IMG/VR virus record: IMGVR_UViG_3300037808_000271
Coordinates: 1 to 34,529 of that record
DNA from: a virus
Reading direction: 5' to 3' (one strand)
Length of the DNA: 34,529 nt
In this document: piece by piece, positions 7,913 through 15,382 of the stretch
How the letters are laid out: each line of letters begins with the position of its first letter
Position numbering within the stretch: the stretch's first letter is position 1
The notes under the pieces: generated by a model
What the model was told of the DNA's origin: nothing
Seen by the model: only the letters and a program-made list of their open reading frames with translations
The model's database searches: none
Translations under genes and position numbers: made by a program

Positions 7913-8926
7913 CTAAGGATTTAAATCTATGCGAGGTGCAATTGTGATATTATTACCACCACTAACTTGATCGAATGTCCCACCTATATTTCGATCAACT
8001 TTACCATCTACTTGTTCTGTGAAGTTACCTTTAATGTGTCTATGATAACTTCCATCTATTTGTTCATTGAGATTGCCTTTAGTGTATAAGTTACAGTTAC
8101 CGTCCACTGTAATATTCACATGACCTTTCACATGTAAAAAATCATCTCCGTACACAAGCTCGTAATGATCATTCACAATCTTTTGGACAATTGTACCATT
8201 AGGATGTATCTCTTTAAATGTACCACTTCGATGATAATTATGAACTCGCTCTGCCCCAGGAGTGTCATCAATCTCGGTGATATGACCACTCTCTGATTCG
8301 TGTACATGATTAAAAGGATATCTAGCAGCATATGATAATTCAGGCTCAGTCCATTTACCTTCACCGTTACTACCATCTCGTCCTTTTCCTATAAGAACAT
8401 CTTTATCAGCTTCTCTCGCATCCTGTTTATCCTTGACTATAGTATTCCCGATTTTATTATCATGTTTAGATTGATCTTCAGGATCAATCCACTCAGCTCC
8501 TTTAGTGTTATCATCCTCATCTACAGTAACACCTCGCGCTAGTCTATTTACATCTGGTTCGTTAATATAATCTGTTTTTGGGTACACTCCGAGAGGATCC
8601 TCGAAACCATTCTCTCCTTGACTTGTTGATCTAGGTATACCTCCTGTAGCCCCTATAATGACAGGATCTTGACAATTATCACCATCTCTAAAAAAGCCTA
8701 CCACCCATGAACCTTCAACAACTCCTAATGGGGTCTGACCAATACCGTTCATGTTAGCGCTAGATATAGGCATCATAGGATAAGCCCACATTAAATCATC
8801 CGTTGATATTCCACTAGGACTCTTATCATCAGTATGTAAACCAATGATTCGAACTTTCACGCGACCTAGCATACTAGGATCAAGTCGATCTTCGACTACT
8901 GCATAAAACAGTTTCATATTTACCAT
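7913..8926 (-). CDS. 5: Baseplate hub/spike protein gp5, no lysozyme domain
   Basis: 337 residues (T4 gp5 is 575). The N-terminal OB-fold region is clear: AVVEDRLDPSMLGRVKVRII, MMPISSANMNGIG, TPLGVVEGSWVVGFFRDGDN, CQDPVIIGATGGIP. The last 110 residues form a regular triple-stranded beta-helix pattern (HVKGHVNITVDGN, YTKGNLNEQIDGS, HIKGNFTEQVDGK), as in the T4 needle. The roughly 160-residue T4-lysozyme domain that lies between these parts in T4 is absent; the linker (NEPDVNRLARG...KDKQDAREADKDV) has no lysozyme motifs. The protein should trimerise as spike under gp27 and carry the PAAR tip. The ATG overlaps the gp27 stop (ATGGTAA). I chose ATG 8926; MKL at 8917 is an alternative. Confidence 0.92.
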   Translation of the reverse strand: MVNMKLFYAVVEDRLDPSMLGRVKVRIIGLHTDDKSPSGISTDDLMWAYPMMPISSANMNGIGQTPLGVVEGSWVVGFFRDGDNCQDPVIIGATGGIPRSTSQGENGFEDPLGVYPKTDYINEPDVNRLARGVTVDEDDNTKGAEWIDPEDQSKHDNKIGNTIVKDKQDAREADKDVLIGKGRDGSNGEGKWTEPELSYAARYPFNHVHESESGHITEIDDTPGAERVHNYHRSGTFKEIHPNGTIVQKIVNDHYELVYGDDFLHVKGHVNITVDGNCNLYTKGNLNEQIDGSYHRHIKGNFTEQVDGKVDRNIGGTFDQVSGGNNITIAPRIDLNP

Positions 8927-10224
8927 GTAGCAAAATCCTCTTTAGATCCTGTATTTCGTATCTCTAATTCAATTGTATATTCATCCATGTTCAGTGAATG
9001 TGTAATGGCAGTGACAAGATATTTACCTGAGTTTAAAGCATCAAGACCTTCATTTTTAATAGTATCTCTGAATGATGGCATGTTAAGGAATATAACCTCC
9101 CCACAATAATGTGATGTGTTACCAGGTAATGTAACTGACCAAGTATTACTCTTGATAGAGGCGAATAGTTGATTTCTTATTAAATGATGTTTATGTTTTC
9201 CTTTGTATACAGTCTCTGGATCATTACACTTAACTGTGTATGATGCCATTGGATCACCAAGAAATTCATAATATTGTTCAGTTCCCCATAAAGTATCAGC
9301 AACATTCACATCTGGTATATTATGATCCCATGCTGCTCCTCTACTAGAACCTCTTAATGATTGAGCTGGTAATCTAGGCTTATTCAAATACAAAGCATCA
9401 TCCTGAATAGTGTGTTCATTATTCATACTCTTATTAATGTGTGAATACGTCAACCGTCTAGCACCATACAAACCATCTTTAGTCATCTGCACAGTATCAT
9501 ATAATCGATTGTATTCGATATTCTCAATCACATTTTTTGTTTGACCTTCTGCATTTTTTATAGTTGATGTTCCGTATTCAATAGTCTGGTTGATACTTTG
9601 TTTCAAGAGTGATCTAATCGTAACCCAATGCCAACCTTTCCGATTTTCAAATAACACATAATCATTATAATCGTTATCACTACTAATGGAGTTCTTACTT
9701 AACCACTCAATAGCTTTGAACGGAGACCATGTAGGTATAATAAATCGAGGAGCGGATTCAGATACCTCTATAGAATTTAATTCTTCAACATTCAGCTTAT
9801 CCCATATATCTGCAACAATTATATCTGATGTCATTTTGTTGTATGATTTGCTAAGTTTGATGTTGTTATTTAATTCTGTTTCATGACTTATAAAATGTAT
9901 AATATATGATCTTGTTTTGCCGTCATACTGTTTCCCATTATCAATTCTATATATGTTGAATATCTTCTCATATAAAGCATTATCTTGATCAGCAAATGAT
10001 GTTTGGTATTTGATCTTGATTCGCTCTTCTCCAATGAAAGGTAGCATTTCCCAAAGTCCTATACCGTCTGCTACATGAATCATACCCTGAGTGCCATTAG
10101 CAAATATACTCTCAGTAATAGTCATACTCTGCATCATAGTTGATATATCAGTTTCTTGATTCCAAGCATTTATAACTTTTAGTTCAATTAATTTATATGC
10201 TTTAGCGTTACGAATAGCTTTCAC
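8920..10224 (-). CDS. 27: Baseplate central hub protein gp27-like
   Basis: 434 residues (T4 gp27 is 391). Features of the hub family: MKAIRNAKAYKLIELKVINA opening, SMTITESIFANGTQGMIHVA, MLPFIGEERIKIKYQT, YIIHFISHETELNN, PRFIIPTWSPFKAIEWLSKN and, late, YLVTAITHSLNMDEYTIELE. gp27 trimers form the cup of the hub, bind the gp5 spike below and the tail tube above. Overlaps the upstream gp53 stop by four bases and the downstream gp5 start by seven, a tightly packed operon. Confidence 0.88.
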   Translation of the reverse strand: MKAIRNAKAYKLIELKVINAWNQETDISTMMQSMTITESIFANGTQGMIHVADGIGLWEMLPFIGEERIKIKYQTSFADQDNALYEKIFNIYRIDNGKQYDGKTRSYIIHFISHETELNNNIKLSKSYNKMTSDIIVADIWDKLNVEELNSIEVSESAPRFIIPTWSPFKAIEWLSKNSISSDNDYNDYVLFENRKGWHWVTIRSLLKQSINQTIEYGTSTIKNAEGQTKNVIENIEYNRLYDTVQMTKDGLYGARRLTYSHINKSMNNEHTIQDDALYLNKPRLPAQSLRGSSRGAAWDHNIPDVNVADTLWGTEQYYEFLGDPMASYTVKCNDPETVYKGKHKHHLIRNQLFASIKSNTWSVTLPGNTSHYCGEVIFLNMPSFRDTIKNEGLDALNSGKYLVTAITHSLNMDEYTIELEIRNTGSKEDFATW

Positions 10225-10709
10225 TTGATACTCTCTTTAAACATTTCCTCGAAATCTGCTATATACTCTCTTGGGATGATTTTAACATCTCTTTTAATTT
10301 CGTTTAGATGTGTTTCGTGATCTATATTTGATGTATATATTAGATTATACGTATCATGATCGTTGATCCTGTCATCATATACATGGTCACCTTCATCATC
10401 TTCCCAATGATGGAAATCATTAAGGTTTCCGTACTTATTCTCAGTGTAACGCTCTAACTCATCTATTGAGAGAAGCCAATCCATATGAGGATCTATCACA
10501 TTATTAATTAATAATAATATCCAATGTTTGTTAACATCATTATACAACTTATGAGCTAACATTTCAGGAGTATCTCCATCCTCTAATATATAAGAGTATA
10601 TATTAAACCTTGTATCGATGTTTTTAGTTGGAATTGATCGTCTGAATATATCTTTAATAATCCTTCCGTCATATTCAATTTTAGGTATAGCTGTGTATAA
10701 TGTCTGCAT
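10221..10709 (-). CDS. 53: Baseplate wedge subunit gp53
   Basis: 162 residues (T4 gp53 is 196). The diagnostic LysM-like segment of this family is present near residues 40-85: YILEDGDTPEMLAHKLYNDV, NKHWILLLINNVIDPHMDW, the counterpart of the T4 segment that reads PEELANAIYGNPQLYWVLL. gp53 sits at the outside of the wedge core and links adjacent wedges during baseplate assembly. It starts one base after the gp48 stop and overlaps the hub gene by four bases. The gp53-gp27-gp5 order resembles the T4 53-5 neighbourhood. Confidence 0.9.
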   Translation of the reverse strand: MQTLYTAIPKIEYDGRIIKDIFRRSIPTKNIDTRFNIYSYILEDGDTPEMLAHKLYNDVNKHWILLLINNVIDPHMDWLLSIDELERYTENKYGNLNDFHHWEDDEGDHVYDDRINDHDTYNLIYTSNIDHETHLNEIKRDVKIIPREYIADFEEMFKESIK

Positions 10710-10710
10710 G

Positions 10711-11628
10711 TTAATAACCTTTCAAGATTTCCGCTCTCGTTAGAATGTCCATCTCCTGGAAATTCAAGCTCATTTCTACATTAATTGATAAACCATTTTT
10801 AAATGCACGCCACACTCCATCTGCACCGTAATTGCATTGAAAGTCAGTTAATACTGCTGGACCAAATTTAAACAAACTGTGATTTCTTCCTTCCTCTAGA
10901 TTAAGAAAATTTACTTCAAATACATCTGGAGCATTTAGAATAAATTTATTAGCTACTGATCCTGCTTTGGATACAATAGTCGAAAGTAAACTACCCTTAA
11001 CTTCTTCCTTTCCATTAATTTTCTCGTTAGCAAGAGCATCATCCAGCGTTTGAACTGTATCATAGTATGACGGAGAACTATGATATTTTATCGTCTTGAT
11101 TATATTCATAACAGCTCGAGCTTCTTGTTCACTCCTAGGGTTCATAACAAACGGAAGAGTTATAGATCTCAACTCAGGACTCTCATATGCCACTCCTAAA
11201 AACGGATTAATACTCTTGCCAGTTCCAACAGCATCATTAGCTCCCCATAACGCACCTACAGTCGATGTTATACCAGTTCCAACTTTATTAGCGAGATATT
11301 GAGTTGATTGTAAGCCAGCTATCGATTCCCCTCCGTGCCCTTTAAACATTCCTTCTTGTTTACCCCAATTCTGGGTATAAGCTGTAGATACTGGGACTTG
11401 GTATAACATTATATTAGCTAGAGTATTCTTATTATATTTAGCGTTCTTAGCTTCTGCTTTATCTGGATTTGATAAAGTTGCTCCAGCATGCTCATATAAT
11501 CCAAATATCCTAAGGGATATGATGTTATTAATGTTACTCATATCTAAAGGGTATTGAAGTCCTTTAGAATCAGTAGCATTATACGATTGATTTTGGTCTA
11601 GTGTCGATATTGTTACGTTTTTGATCAT
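10711..11628 (-). CDS. 48: Baseplate tail-tube cap gp48-like
   Basis: 305 residues (T4 gp48 is 364). Tube-fold landmarks: ITLPFVMNPRSEQEARAVMN, IIKTIKYHSSPSYYD, FILNAPDVFEVNFLNLEEGR, LFKFGPAVLTDFQCNYGADG and the C-terminal NVEMSLNFQEMDILTRAEIL. gp48 sits on the hub and starts the tail tube together with gp54; gp54 has the same fold, so the alternative label is gp54. First gene of the minus-strand baseplate operon, with a late octamer five bases before the ATG. Confidence 0.85.
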   Translation of the reverse strand: MIKNVTISTLDQNQSYNATDSKGLQYPLDMSNINNIISLRIFGLYEHAGATLSNPDKAEAKNAKYNKNTLANIMLYQVPVSTAYTQNWGKQEGMFKGHGGESIAGLQSTQYLANKVGTGITSTVGALWGANDAVGTGKSINPFLGVAYESPELRSITLPFVMNPRSEQEARAVMNIIKTIKYHSSPSYYDTVQTLDDALANEKINGKEEVKGSLLSTIVSKAGSVANKFILNAPDVFEVNFLNLEEGRNHSLFKFGPAVLTDFQCNYGADGVWRAFKNGLSINVEMSLNFQEMDILTRAEILKGY

Positions 11629-11633
11629 ATGAG

Positions 11634-11641
11634 TATTTATC
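11634..11641 (-). promoter_or_regulatory. Late promoter, leaderless layout (gp48 operon)
   Basis: GATAAATA, then CTCAT, then the gp48 ATG. It heads the baseplate operon on the minus strand. Confidence 0.75.
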
Positions 11642-11649
11642 TAATATAG

Positions 11650-11694
11650 TATAAATATAACAAAAGGGAATAGTGTTGGATCACTGTCCCCTTT
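11650..11694 (+). promoter_or_regulatory. Late promoter and 5' stem-loop of GIY-YIG copy 2
   Basis: TATAAATA (11650-11657, the exact T4 late box), then a 13-base stem 11663-11675 (AAAGGGAATAGTG) with 11682-11694, one A-C mismatch and one wobble. The predicted transcript start lies at the base of the hairpin. The linker TTTCTAACATAAC before the gene is shared with the copy at 19143. Confidence 0.65.
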
Positions 11695-11721
11695 CTAACA
11701 TAACAACATTGAAGTATTATC

Positions 11722-12723
11722 ATGCATACGTCTATTTATAATGGTAACAATTTTTACGTTTATCTTATTACTGATCTTAATCCTATAGGAACAGAGAGGT
11801 ATTATATTGGATCATCTACTCGGAAGGAACTTCAAGAAAATAACATTGATCCCGAAAATCACAGATATTTTGGATCATCATATGTTAAATATTTCAGAAG
11901 TCTTCAAGATGTGTGCTCATCTCAATTAGAACGTGTTGTAGTTAAAACGTTTAATAACTCTAAAGAGTGTCTTGAGTATGAAGAGTTTTTACAGAGAGAC
12001 CACGAAGTAGCTTCTAATCCATTATTTTACAATTTATCTTATGCTAACTGCAACATGACTAATACTCCTGAGTCTACAGCTAAACAATGTGAAACGATTA
12101 ATGATCCTAAGTGGAAGGCAACTGTTGGTAAAGAGGGTATGGTTAAACGATCTAAAACGATTAATGATCCTAAGTGGAAGGCAACTGTTGGTAAAGAGGG
12201 TATGATTAAACGATCTAAAACGATTAATGATCCTGAGTGGATGGCAACTGTTGGTAAAGAGGGTATGATTAAACGATCTAAAACGATTAGTGATCCTGAA
12301 TGGAAGGCTACTATTGGTAAAGAGGGTATAGCTAAACAACTTAAAATATTTAGTGATCCTGAATGGAAGGCTACTATTGGTAAAGAGGGTATAGCTAAAC
12401 AAGTTGCAACTGTTAGTGATGAAACATGGAAGGCTACTATTGGTAAGGAGCAAACACGGAAAAGATTAGAGACCAATTATGGACACAAGTGTTATGGATT
12501 CAAAGGAGTTGGAGAGTATCACACGATTGTAGATTTACATCACGCTATTAAGAGTGTGTATGGTTGTTGCACATCACTTAGAATAATTCGGAGATATTTT
12601 AAAAATCTAGATGCTACCATCTGCAACAAATCATTTATTAGAAGTCCGTTTCTTCAATCACTAGGGGAGAATTTTACCAGAAAGACGTGGAGAGATGTTG
12701 GTTTTTATTATTATACCACATAA
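11722..12723 (+). CDS. GIY-YIG homing endonuclease, copy 2 (intact)
   Basis: 333 residues. The catalytic domain covers about residues 1-105: FYVYLITDLNPIGTERYYIG (GIY and YIG halves), ERVVVKTFNNSKECLEYEEF with the expected catalytic Glu, and NPLFYNLSYAN. Residues 115-245 are six near-identical 21-residue modules of the type NDPKWKATVGKEGMVKRSKT, probably DNA-contacting modules of the NUMOD kind. The C-terminal domain ends FLQSLGENFTRKTWRDVGFY, shared with the other copies here. Such enzymes cut a recipient genome near their insertion site and spread by repair. It lies on its own between gp48 (divergent) and gp4. Confidence 0.88.
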   Translation: MHTSIYNGNNFYVYLITDLNPIGTERYYIGSSTRKELQENNIDPENHRYFGSSYVKYFRSLQDVCSSQLERVVVKTFNNSKECLEYEEFLQRDHEVASNPLFYNLSYANCNMTNTPESTAKQCETINDPKWKATVGKEGMVKRSKTINDPKWKATVGKEGMIKRSKTINDPEWMATVGKEGMIKRSKTISDPEWKATIGKEGIAKQLKIFSDPEWKATIGKEGIAKQVATVSDETWKATIGKEQTRKRLETNYGHKCYGFKGVGEYHTIVDLHHAIKSVYGCCTSLRIIRRYFKNLDATICNKSFIRSPFLQSLGENFTRKTWRDVGFYYYTT

Positions 12724-12736
12724 AATGATAATAGTT

Positions 12737-12744
12737 GATAAATA
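12737..12744 (+). promoter_or_regulatory. Late promoter, leaderless layout (gp4)
   Basis: GATAAATA, then TAATC, then ATG 12750. The longer open frame from 12735 would begin inside this element, which argues for the 12750 start. Confidence 0.7.
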
Positions 12745-12749
12745 TAATC

Positions 12750-13193
12750 ATGGGCAAGTATCATCAAGGAAAGTGGAAACCAATTAATGAAAGTAAGTAT
12801 CAAGGTGATATAAATAATATTGTATATAGATCTAGTTGGGAACGGACATTTATGGAATACCTTGACAGTAATACACAGGTAGTTACTTGGCGTAGTGAAG
12901 AAGATGTTGTACCTTATATATCACCAGTAGATAATCGATATCATAGATACTTCGTAGATTTTTGGATGTTATTGAAGGATGGTAGAAGTATATTAGTTGA
13001 AGTGAAGCCTCATGCAGAGACAATGCCACCTAAGCTACCTAAATCTGGTCGTAAGACTAAACGATATATTAATGCAATTAAGGTTTATGCTGTAAATCAA
13101 GCCAAATGGAAATCCGCAATGAAATGGTGCGCTGATAGAGGGTGGGAGTTTATGATTATCACTGAGAAGACATTGAAGAGAGGTAAAATGTAA
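12750..13193 (+). CDS. 4: Head completion protein gp4, nuclease fold
   Basis: 147 residues from ATG 12750 (MGKYHQGKWK); T4 gp4 is 150. Conserved core: YRSSWERTFMEYLDSNTQVV, then RYFVDFWMLLKDG and SILVEVKPHAET, which supply the D...E-x-K signature of the PD-(D/E)XK/TnsA-like nuclease fold, then WCADRGWEFMIITEKTL. In T4 gp4 (gene 50/4) is required to finish the filled head before tail joining. I put the start after the late promoter box rather than at the upstream ATG 12735. First gene of the plus-strand gp4-to-tape-measure group. Confidence 0.9.
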   Translation: MGKYHQGKWKPINESKYQGDINNIVYRSSWERTFMEYLDSNTQVVTWRSEEDVVPYISPVDNRYHRYFVDFWMLLKDGRSILVEVKPHAETMPPKLPKSGRKTKRYINAIKVYAVNQAKWKSAMKWCADRGWEFMIITEKTLKRGKM

Positions 13194-13200
13194 TGTGAGT

Positions 13201-13208
13201 GATAAATA
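13201..13208 (+). promoter_or_regulatory. Late promoter, leaderless layout
   Basis: GATAAATA, then CGTGT, then ATG 13214. Confidence 0.7.
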
Positions 13209-13213
13209 CGTGT

Positions 13214-13867
13214 ATGAGTATTAAGAAAGGTATAGTACAACAAGCTACTGATGGTAAATCATATGTATGGAGAGGAGCTCAGTGGGCTCGATTAACAAAA
13301 GCTGGAAAGGCTGGTGTAAGTGCACCTAAAAAGATCCAGCATGAATTAACATCTAAATTAACTGGTAATAAGTTCATTGCAACAGATACAAAGAAAGCTT
13401 CTCAGTGGTTTAAAGGTGTAGTTGATCAAGGAATGCAGAAGCCTAAAAAGGTATCTAATCCTAAATTAGGTTCTATGGTAACATTCATGTATGATGCTAA
13501 ACATCAAGATACATTACCGTATTGGGATAAACATCCATTAAGCATTATAATAGGCATTGAAGGTCAATCTATGTTAGGTTTGAATGTACATTACTTATCT
13601 CCAATGCATCGAATGCAGTTTATGTCGGCTATGCTTAAATTCACTGGACGGAGTGATTTTAGTGATATTACAGATGATGATATGTTCAAAGTTAATTGGA
13701 AGGTAGTATCTAAAGTTAAATTTGTGGAGAAGACTATACATAGATATTTATTTTCTCATATAAACAGTCAAGTGTTTGAGATTTTTCCTACAGATTGGGA
13801 GCAATCTATCTTTTTACCAACATCTAAGTTTGTTGGAGCTTCTCAGAGGGATATATGGAGAGCATAA
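13214..13867 (+). CDS. Conserved T4-like late protein, gp2-type candidate
   Basis: 217 residues from ATG 13214 (MSIKKGIVQQ). A GTG at 13199 would extend it, but it overlaps the late promoter box. N-terminus: SYVWRGAQWARLTKAGKAG. Core: MVTFMYDAKHQDTLPYWDKH, PLSIIIGIEGQSMLGLNVHY, LSPMHRMQFMSAMLKF; C-terminus FEIFPTDWEQSIFLPTSKF. I recognise this as a conserved protein of T4-like phages, but am not sure of its T4 name. Position next to gp4 makes the DNA end protector gp2 a candidate (in T4, genes 2 and 4 are neighbours). Late structural or head-completion role is inferred from promoter and context. Confidence 0.6.
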   Translation: MSIKKGIVQQATDGKSYVWRGAQWARLTKAGKAGVSAPKKIQHELTSKLTGNKFIATDTKKASQWFKGVVDQGMQKPKKVSNPKLGSMVTFMYDAKHQDTLPYWDKHPLSIIIGIEGQSMLGLNVHYLSPMHRMQFMSAMLKFTGRSDFSDITDDDMFKVNWKVVSKVKFVEKTIHRYLFSHINSQVFEIFPTDWEQSIFLPTSKFVGASQRDIWRA

Positions 13868-13878
13868 TAAAATTAGTT

Positions 13879-13886
13879 GATAAATA
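13879..13886 (+). promoter_or_regulatory. Late promoter, near-leaderless layout
   Basis: GATAAATA, then CATAAT, then ATG 13893. The spacer is six bases here against five elsewhere. Confidence 0.65.
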
Positions 13887-13892
13887 CATAAT

Positions 13893-14486
13893 ATGAATAT
13901 ATCACATTTTACATCAACTGTATTTAAATCGGGGAATGATCTAGCACGAGATAATCTGTACAGTTTTAGTTTCACTGGTTTCCCGAAAGTACTCGAGACA
14001 CAGTTTTGGGAAGGGCGAACGCTAACAAACGCTTCTGAAGTTTTCCCTACTGCGGATGTATACGTTAAAGGAGTTACATACTCTCCATACTCAGCTACTA
14101 ATATACCTAGAGTTGGGGATGGGTTTAATCATATTAAACCTGTTACGGGTATAGGGCATGAATCAGATTTAGAGGTAACATTCTTGAATGCAGATGATCA
14201 CAATTTGTTTGGTTTAATGGATGCGTGGATAATGGGTATGCAGGGATCAGCTTTTGTTGATAGTTCCTTAAAGCAAGATACTATCATGTATTATGATGAT
14301 TATATATCATCTTGTATATTGAAAGATTTAGATCGTCAATTTAATACTATCATGACGACTAAGTTTCATGATATATACCCATTAAATATTACTCCAAAAA
14401 CGTATACGAGTGGTCCGACATCAGAAGTTAGTGATTTTCAAGTGAATTTCGCTTACAGAAAACATGAAATTTTAGTTAAGAATTAA
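13893..14486 (+). CDS. Tail-tube-fold protein (gp19/gp54 type)
   Basis: 197 residues. The second half has the order typical of T4-like tube proteins: SDLEVTFLNADDHNLFGLMD, MYYDDYISSCILKDLDRQFN, TKFHDIYPLNITPKTYTSGP, SEVSDFQVNFAYRKHEI. Length is close to T4 gp19 (163) and well below gp54 (320). Its place just before gp26 and the tape measure fits either the tube or a tube-initiating paralogue. No sheath gene (gp18) is visible in the window, so I cannot decide between them. Confidence 0.65.
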   Translation: MNISHFTSTVFKSGNDLARDNLYSFSFTGFPKVLETQFWEGRTLTNASEVFPTADVYVKGVTYSPYSATNIPRVGDGFNHIKPVTGIGHESDLEVTFLNADDHNLFGLMDAWIMGMQGSAFVDSSLKQDTIMYYDDYISSCILKDLDRQFNTIMTTKFHDIYPLNITPKTYTSGPTSEVSDFQVNFAYRKHEILVKN

Positions 14487-14510
14487 TTATATTATAAAGG
14501 AATATTGAAT

Positions 14511-15212
14511 ATGGCATTACCACAGATACAACAAGCAACATTTAATCTAACTCTTCCGTCATCTAAGAAGAAATGGAAATACAGAAGTTTCACAGTTAAA
14601 GAAGAGAAGATTCTCTTGATGGCTCTTGAGTCTAAAGATGAAAAAGCTATGGTGTCAGCTATATTACAGATTATTGATAATTGTACATTTGGAAATATTA
14701 AAAATCTTAGTGATCTTCCGTTCTTTGATATTGAATATATGTTCATTAAAATGAGACAGAAGAGTGTTGGGGATACTATCAATGCTACTAAACGGTGTAC
14801 GAAATGTGATGAGGAAATACCTATAGAAATTGATCTCAACAAAGTTCAAGTTGATCTTAAAGATAAACCTAATCCATTAATCGAGATTACAGAAAATATT
14901 GGTATGGAGTTGAGATACCCGTCTGGGGATAATTTAGAGATGGTAAATGGGGATACAGATATAGATAAGATGTTCAACGTTGTTATTCATTTAATTAAGT
15001 CTATATATGAAGGGGATGTTGTACATAAACCATCTGATTATACAGATGAGGAGTTGATGAGTTTTGTTGAGAGTTTACCTGATACTGTATTTAAAAAGGT
15101 TAATGAGTTTATGGCTAATATGCCGAAAACTGTATACGAAGCTACTATGCCATGTCCAATTTGTAATACTGTAAATGTAATACGACTTGAGGGTCTATCT
15201 TCGTTTTTTTAA
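14511..15212 (+). CDS. 26: Baseplate hub assembly protein gp26, zero-frame form
   Basis: 233 residues from ATG 14511, which has AAAGG ten bases upstream; a TTG at 14505 is possible. T4 gp26 is 208 residues. Family landmarks: FNLTLPSSKKKWKYRSFTVK, EEKILLMALESKDEKAMVSA, NCTFGNIKNLSDLPFFDIEY, IKMRQKSVGD. Two CxxC knuckles (CTKCDE near residue 88; CPICN near 220) probably bind zinc. In T4 gp26 is needed for hub formation. The frame ends GLSSFF-stop on a run of seven T (15204-15210), where a -1 shift would add a conserved tail. Confidence 0.88.
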   Translation: MALPQIQQATFNLTLPSSKKKWKYRSFTVKEEKILLMALESKDEKAMVSAILQIIDNCTFGNIKNLSDLPFFDIEYMFIKMRQKSVGDTINATKRCTKCDEEIPIEIDLNKVQVDLKDKPNPLIEITENIGMELRYPSGDNLEMVNGDTDIDKMFNVVIHLIKSIYEGDVVHKPSDYTDEELMSFVESLPDTVFKKVNEFMANMPKTVYEATMPCPICNTVNVIRLEGLSSFF

Positions 15213-15382
15213 TTAGCTTCACTCATGATTTAAAATCTTATTTTGAAATAAATTTTAGCCTTATACAACATCATAAGTGGAGCTTGACAGAAATTGAGAG
15301 TTTGGTTCCTTGGGAACGAGAAGTATATGTTGGATTGTTGTTAAAGCACTTAAAAGAAATGGAAAAAGAGAATGCCAAATAA
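14511..15382 (+). CDS. gp26 -1 frameshift product (gp26 plus C-terminal tail)
   Basis: At codons TCG TTT TTT TAA, seven T in a row (15204-15210) precede the stop. Slipping back one base gives TTA ATT AGC TTC and a 57-codon extension ending at 15382, total about 290 residues. The tail reads FTHDLKSYFEINFSLIQHHK, WSLTEIESLVPWEREVYVGL, LLKHLKEMEKENAK, a pattern I know as the C-terminal end of gp26-type proteins in related phages. The tail has no ATG before its last few codons and no ribosome site of its own. It overlaps the tape-measure start by 11 bases. The layout parallels the frameshifted tape-measure chaperones of lambda (G/GT) and P2 (E/E'). A sequencing error in the T run is the alternative. 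Confidence 0.65.

Noticed and set aside
12034-12476. Minus-strand repetitive frames opposite the GIY-YIG repeat modules
   Set aside because: They are shadows of the 63-base module repeats of the endonuclease.
11722-12723. Repeat modules in GIY-YIG copy 2 considered as a CRISPR-like array
   Set aside because: Units are directly adjacent, in frame and coding, with no unique spacers.
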